A stretch of 16,256 nucleotides of DNA from JBHIDQ01 sp046760155 (GTDB lineage Bacteria > Chloroflexota > Dehalococcoidia > Dehalococcoidales > RBG-16-60-22): the NCBI GenBank assembly GCA_046760155.1, contig JBHIDQ010000029.1, positions 1 to 16,256 on the forward strand, written 5' to 3'. Positions 13,561-16,256 of the stretch are shown piece after piece. A program made the position numbers and the translations under genes. A model generated the notes under the pieces. It was not told the origin of the DNA. It searched no databases and saw only the letters and a list, made by a program, of their open reading frames with translations. Numbering within the stretch: the stretch's first letter is position 1; the number at the start of each line of letters is the position of its first letter.

Positions 13561-14781
13561 ATGCGAGTCAATTCCTTCAGGTTTAACCTCCAAGAGCTAG
13601 GCGGAGCATTGGGAGACCTGGGCACGCTGTTGCCGCTGATGGTCGCGCTGATCCTGATCAATGGCTTAAACGCAACCTCGGTTCTAGTAGGCGTTGGTCT
13701 GTTCTACATCGCGTCCGGCCTGTATTACCGCATCCCGATGCCGGTGCAGCCGCTGAAAGCGGTATCTGCCATCGCCATCTCGTTGGGCATTTCCGCCAGT
13801 GTTATCGGGGCCGCTGGCCTGCTCATGGGTGCTATCTTGCTGCTGCTGTCTCTGACCAACCTTATTGCGGTTGTGGTCAAATTATTCCCCCGGCCCGTTG
13901 TCAGGGGCATCCAGCTCAGCATCGGGTTGATACTATTCAGAAAGGGGATTGAGCTCGCCTTCAGCAAGCAGATCTTTATCAGCGGGACTTCGCATTCCCT
14001 GGGTCTGGGGCAATTTCCCATCGGGATACTCCTCGCCGTCCTAGCTCTGGCGATATTCATCCTTTTCAAGTTCTTCATCAAACAAAGTCAGCGCTTTCCC
14101 CCGTCACTGGCCCTGCTTACCTTTGGCCTAGGAGCAGGCATTGTATTCAGTCCCATCTCCGGGCTTGACAAACTAAGCTATGCTTTTCCCAGCATAGCGC
14201 TGCCGAGTGCGGCTGACTTCTGGCTTGCCCTCACTGTCTTGGTCATTCCCCAGCTGCCACTAACCCTGGGTAACGCCGTAGTTGGTGCGTGGGACACTGC
14301 CCATACTTACTTTCAGGACCAGGCACGCCGGGTGAGCCCGAGGGCACTTACTGCATCTATGGGGCTGGCTAATATCGCCGCCGGACTATTTGGTGCCATG
14401 CCCATGTGTCATGGCTCTGGCGGCCTTACTGCTCACTATAGACTGGGAGCCAGGACGGGAGCGGCTAGCCTGATGGTCGGCGGTCTTCTGCTGACACTCG
14501 GCATACTGCTTGGCTCCGCTGCCCTGTCTTTCCTTTCCCTAATACCACTTTCAGTGCTGGGAGTTCTGCTGGCCATAGTCGGCATCTACCACGCCTTCTT
14601 AATTCGTGACCTTACGGCTAGAAGGCAGCTGGCTGTGGCAGGAACAGTGGCTGTGGTCACTATTCTCCTGGGCAACTTGGCCTTTGGCTTTGCTGCCGGG
14701 ATAGTCTTGCACCATATCTTGAGATTGAGCGCACGAGCGGCTGGGCAGCGCTTTTCTTGCCCGGCTAAATCTGGTCAATAG
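13561..14781 (+). CDS. MOT1-type molybdate transporter (SulP superfamily)
   Basis: 406 residues, highly hydrophobic with about ten membrane segments. Two motifs mark the MOT1 branch: IPMPVQPLKAVSAIAISLG (about 58-76) and VIPQLPLTLGNAVVGAWD (about 228-245), followed by AMPMCHGSGGLTAHYRLGAR (279-298). It lacks the STAS domain of true sulfate SulP transporters, as expected for MOT1. MOT1 proteins import molybdate, and the location between mobB and mobA supports that substrate. Bacterial members are often annotated as sulfate transporters, so sulfate or tungstate cannot be excluded. No ModABC transporter is seen in the window. An AGGA lies before the ATG. Confidence 0.85.
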   Translation: MRVNSFRFNLQELGGALGDLGTLLPLMVALILINGLNATSVLVGVGLFYIASGLYYRIPMPVQPLKAVSAIAISLGISASVIGAAGLLMGAILLLLSLTNLIAVVVKLFPRPVVRGIQLSIGLILFRKGIELAFSKQIFISGTSHSLGLGQFPIGILLAVLALAIFILFKFFIKQSQRFPPSLALLTFGLGAGIVFSPISGLDKLSYAFPSIALPSAADFWLALTVLVIPQLPLTLGNAVVGAWDTAHTYFQDQARRVSPRALTASMGLANIAAGLFGAMPMCHGSGGLTAHYRLGARTGAASLMVGGLLLTLGILLGSAALSFLSLIPLSVLGVLLAIVGIYHAFLIRDLTARRQLAVAGTVAVVTILLGNLAFGFAAGIVLHHILRLSARAAGQRFSCPAKSGQ

Positions 14782-14819
14782 GGAATGGAGAGAGGTAACT
14801 GAGCGATTAAGGTGTGGGG

Positions 14820-15419
14820 ATGAAGATAACATCAATCATTCTGGCCGGTGGTAAAAATCGGCGGTTGGGCCGGATGAAGGCCCTTCAGAACCTCGGAGGC
14901 AAGAGCCTCATTGGACATGTCGCCGAGCGGGTCAGGCTCCTGAGTGGCAGGATTCTGGTGGTTACTTCGCCAGAGCAGTTCAATCTCACCAATGTGGCCG
15001 GCGCTGAAATCCTGGTTGACCTCTATCCCGGGAAGGGCCCCTTGGGGGGTATCTATACCGGCTTGCTCGCCTCCCCGTCTTCCTTCAGCCTGGTGGTTGC
15101 CTGCGATATGCCCTTTCTCAATACGGAGTTATTACGCTACTTAATTGAGCTATCCCCCGATTTTGACGCTGTCATCCCCCGGTTGGGCGAGGGGATATTG
15201 GAGCCGCTCCATGCAGTATATTCCAGAAGCTGCCTGGATGCAATAGAGACAGAGCTGAAACGCGGCCATTTGCGGGCTGACTCCTTTCTCAGCGTGGTAC
15301 GGGTGAGATACGTGGAGCGAGCTGAGTGCCTGAGGTTTGACCCGCAACTCTTGTCCTTCTTCAACATAAACTGCCAGCTTGACCTGGAACGGGCGATAGC
15401 GCTTGTCGCGGGGACGTAA
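14820..15419 (+). CDS. mobA: MobA, molybdenum cofactor guanylyltransferase
   Basis: 199 residues from the ATG at 14820; a GTG six bases upstream is possible, but AAGGTG is better spaced for the ATG. It has the nucleotidyltransferase signature IILAGGKNRRLGRMKAL near the N-terminus, with Gly-Gly, Arg and Lys in the usual places, then GPLGGIYTGL and the metal-binding VACDMPFL. Near the C-terminus, FFNINCQLDLERA matches the FxNINTPEDL motif of MobA. It joins GMP from GTP to Mo-molybdopterin to make MGD for the catalytic subunit. Size is typical. It closes the cofactor-supply cluster. Confidence 0.93.
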   Translation: MKITSIILAGGKNRRLGRMKALQNLGGKSLIGHVAERVRLLSGRILVVTSPEQFNLTNVAGAEILVDLYPGKGPLGGIYTGLLASPSSFSLVVACDMPFLNTELLRYLIELSPDFDAVIPRLGEGILEPLHAVYSRSCLDAIETELKRGHLRADSFLSVVRVRYVERAECLRFDPQLLSFFNINCQLDLERAIALVAGT

Positions 15420-15466
15420 GCCGTTACTCCTCGTAATCGAACGCATTTTGGTTCAATTGGGACTAT

Positions 15467-15829
15467 TTGACGAGCGAGATAATTGTCGAGCTACCTCTGG
15501 ACGTGATTCGCATCGCCATTCCATTGCTCATCTACTTCGTGCTCATGTTCATGGTCTCGTTCTATATGGGGAAGAAGACAGGTGCCGATTACGCCAAGAC
15601 GACAACGATTGCCTTCACCGCTGCCAGCAATAACTTTGAGCTGGCGATTGCAGTAGCCATTGCCGTCTTTGGTATCGGCTCAGGGCAAGCGTTTGCTGCA
15701 GTTATTGGGCCGCTGGTTGAAGTGCCAGTCCTCATCAGTCTGGTAAATGTCGCTCTATACTTCAAACGAAGGTTCTTCGTTAAGGAACCAAGGCTAACAA
15801 CAGCTACGAACCCAAAGAGAAAAGGTTAG
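15467..15829 (+). pseudogene. acr3: Acr3 arsenite efflux permease, C-terminal fragment
   Basis: The frame encodes about 115 residues matching the C-terminal third of Acr3: EIIVELPLDVIRIAIPLLIY, FMVSFYMGKKTGADYAKTTT, IAFTAASNNFELAIAVAIAV and AFAAVIGPLVEVPVLI. Acr3 exchanges arsenite for protons and is normally about 350 residues with ten helices; here some 240 N-terminal residues are missing. The only start codon is a TTG without a ribosome binding site, the in-frame stop upstream is at 15434-15436, and mobA ends at 15419, so the missing part is not adjacent. The tail retained is very well conserved, which points to recent truncation. It is almost certainly non-functional as a pump. It may be a rearrangement junction or an assembly join. 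Confidence 0.85.
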
Positions 15830-16256
15830 CTTTTGGCGTGAGGAAACGAACAAAACCATCACCCTCACTTTGAGTGATTGAGGAGCGGATTGAGCTTCAG
15901 CAAATTCTGCTCGATCAGGACGAGGAGAGCGCGCCGCGTTTTCTGAAAAAACCACATTTAGAAAAAGGCAGCTGCGATCATTTCAAGCGAAGGTCATTGA
16001 AAGCCCCGGTTTGGTCTCCCGGGAAGGAGCTACCCAATGAGCGAACTCAAGATAATGTAATAGCTAAGGTTCTTACGCAGCACTTTCCAAAATGTTTGTC
16101 ACTATACAAATGCTTGTTTCGTTCAGCCAGGTAACAAACGTCCAGATTGTTTAGCCTCCTACTAAGCGAGTCCTTCTATGTGTAGATCACAGGTAACAAT
16201 TCTGACTTTCGTGCAATGTACTTACTCGGTATACGGACGTGCGCGATTGAACTTTC
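15830..16256. other. 3' tail with no convincing gene
   Basis: About 427 bases. A GTG-initiated frame at 15874-16134 encodes 86 residues starting IEERIELQQILLDQDEESAP. The first 30 residues look protein-like (charged, helical) but the rest does not, there is no ribosome binding site, and I recognise no family, so it is at best a remnant. Small inverted repeats (AAAAG...CTTTT at the acr3 stop; TCACT-TTG-AGTGA near 15867-15879) are too weak to call terminators. I see no RNA gene. Confidence 0.4.

Overview
The window looks like an accessory region of an anaerobic, respiring bacterium. It holds a Tat-exported molybdopterin enzyme with iron-sulfur and c-type cytochrome partners, NarL-type regulators and molybdenum-cofactor genes. 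Nothing fixes the taxon. The mix (MOT1-type transporter, unusual Mo-enzyme without a polytopic anchor, MvhD-type Fe-S fusion, Acr3 and ArsA relatives) would suit Chloroflexota/Dehalococcoidia or another deep anaerobic lineage, but that is inference.

Layout. (1) 1-1860: the C-terminal remnant of an IS21-type IstB helper ATPase, then a markedly AT-rich pair: a small protein ending in Cys-Cys (it resembles the 'cory-CC-star' family) and a single-domain ArsA/Get3-type ATPase. (2) 1861-2284: a non-coding stretch with a near-consensus sigma-70 promoter. (3) 2285-5322: a three-gene sensory operon of a PhnD-like binding protein, a HAMP/HisKA_3 sensor kinase and a NarL-type response regulator, closed by a strong intrinsic terminator (5344-5373). 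(4) 5374-5712: a regulatory gap with a tandem repeat that looks like an IS21-family end, and a 6-2-6 palindrome. (5) 5713-12265: the enzyme operon of tatA, molybdopterin catalytic subunit, four-cluster Fe-S subunit, membrane-tethered diheme cytochrome c, TorD-type chaperone, and a large cytoplasmic Fe-S/MvhD-like fusion protein. (6) 12360-15419: a second, orphan NarL-type regulator, mobB, a MOT1-type molybdate transporter and mobA. (7) 15467-15829: an N-terminally truncated Acr3 arsenite efflux fragment. (8) 15830-16256: a tail with no convincing gene.

Together the genes form a nearly self-contained molybdoenzyme island. A periplasmic ligand (an oxyanion is the likeliest class) is bound by the PhnD-like protein and passed to the kinase/regulator pair. 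The enzyme is matured by the TorD-like chaperone and exported by Tat with a dedicated TatA. Molybdate uptake and bis-MGD synthesis are supplied by MOT1, MobA and MobB. Electrons probably pass through the four-cluster subunit and the diheme cytochrome. The substrate is unknown. AioX (arsenite) and TtrS (tetrathionate) are known PhnD-like sensors linked to Mo-enzymes, and the flanking ArsA-like and Acr3 sequences make arsenic one candidate, but nothing here proves it. Two conserved cluster cysteines are replaced, one in the catalytic subunit and one in the Fe-S subunit, and no NrfD/PsrC-type quinone anchor is present. This may therefore be an undescribed type of complex.
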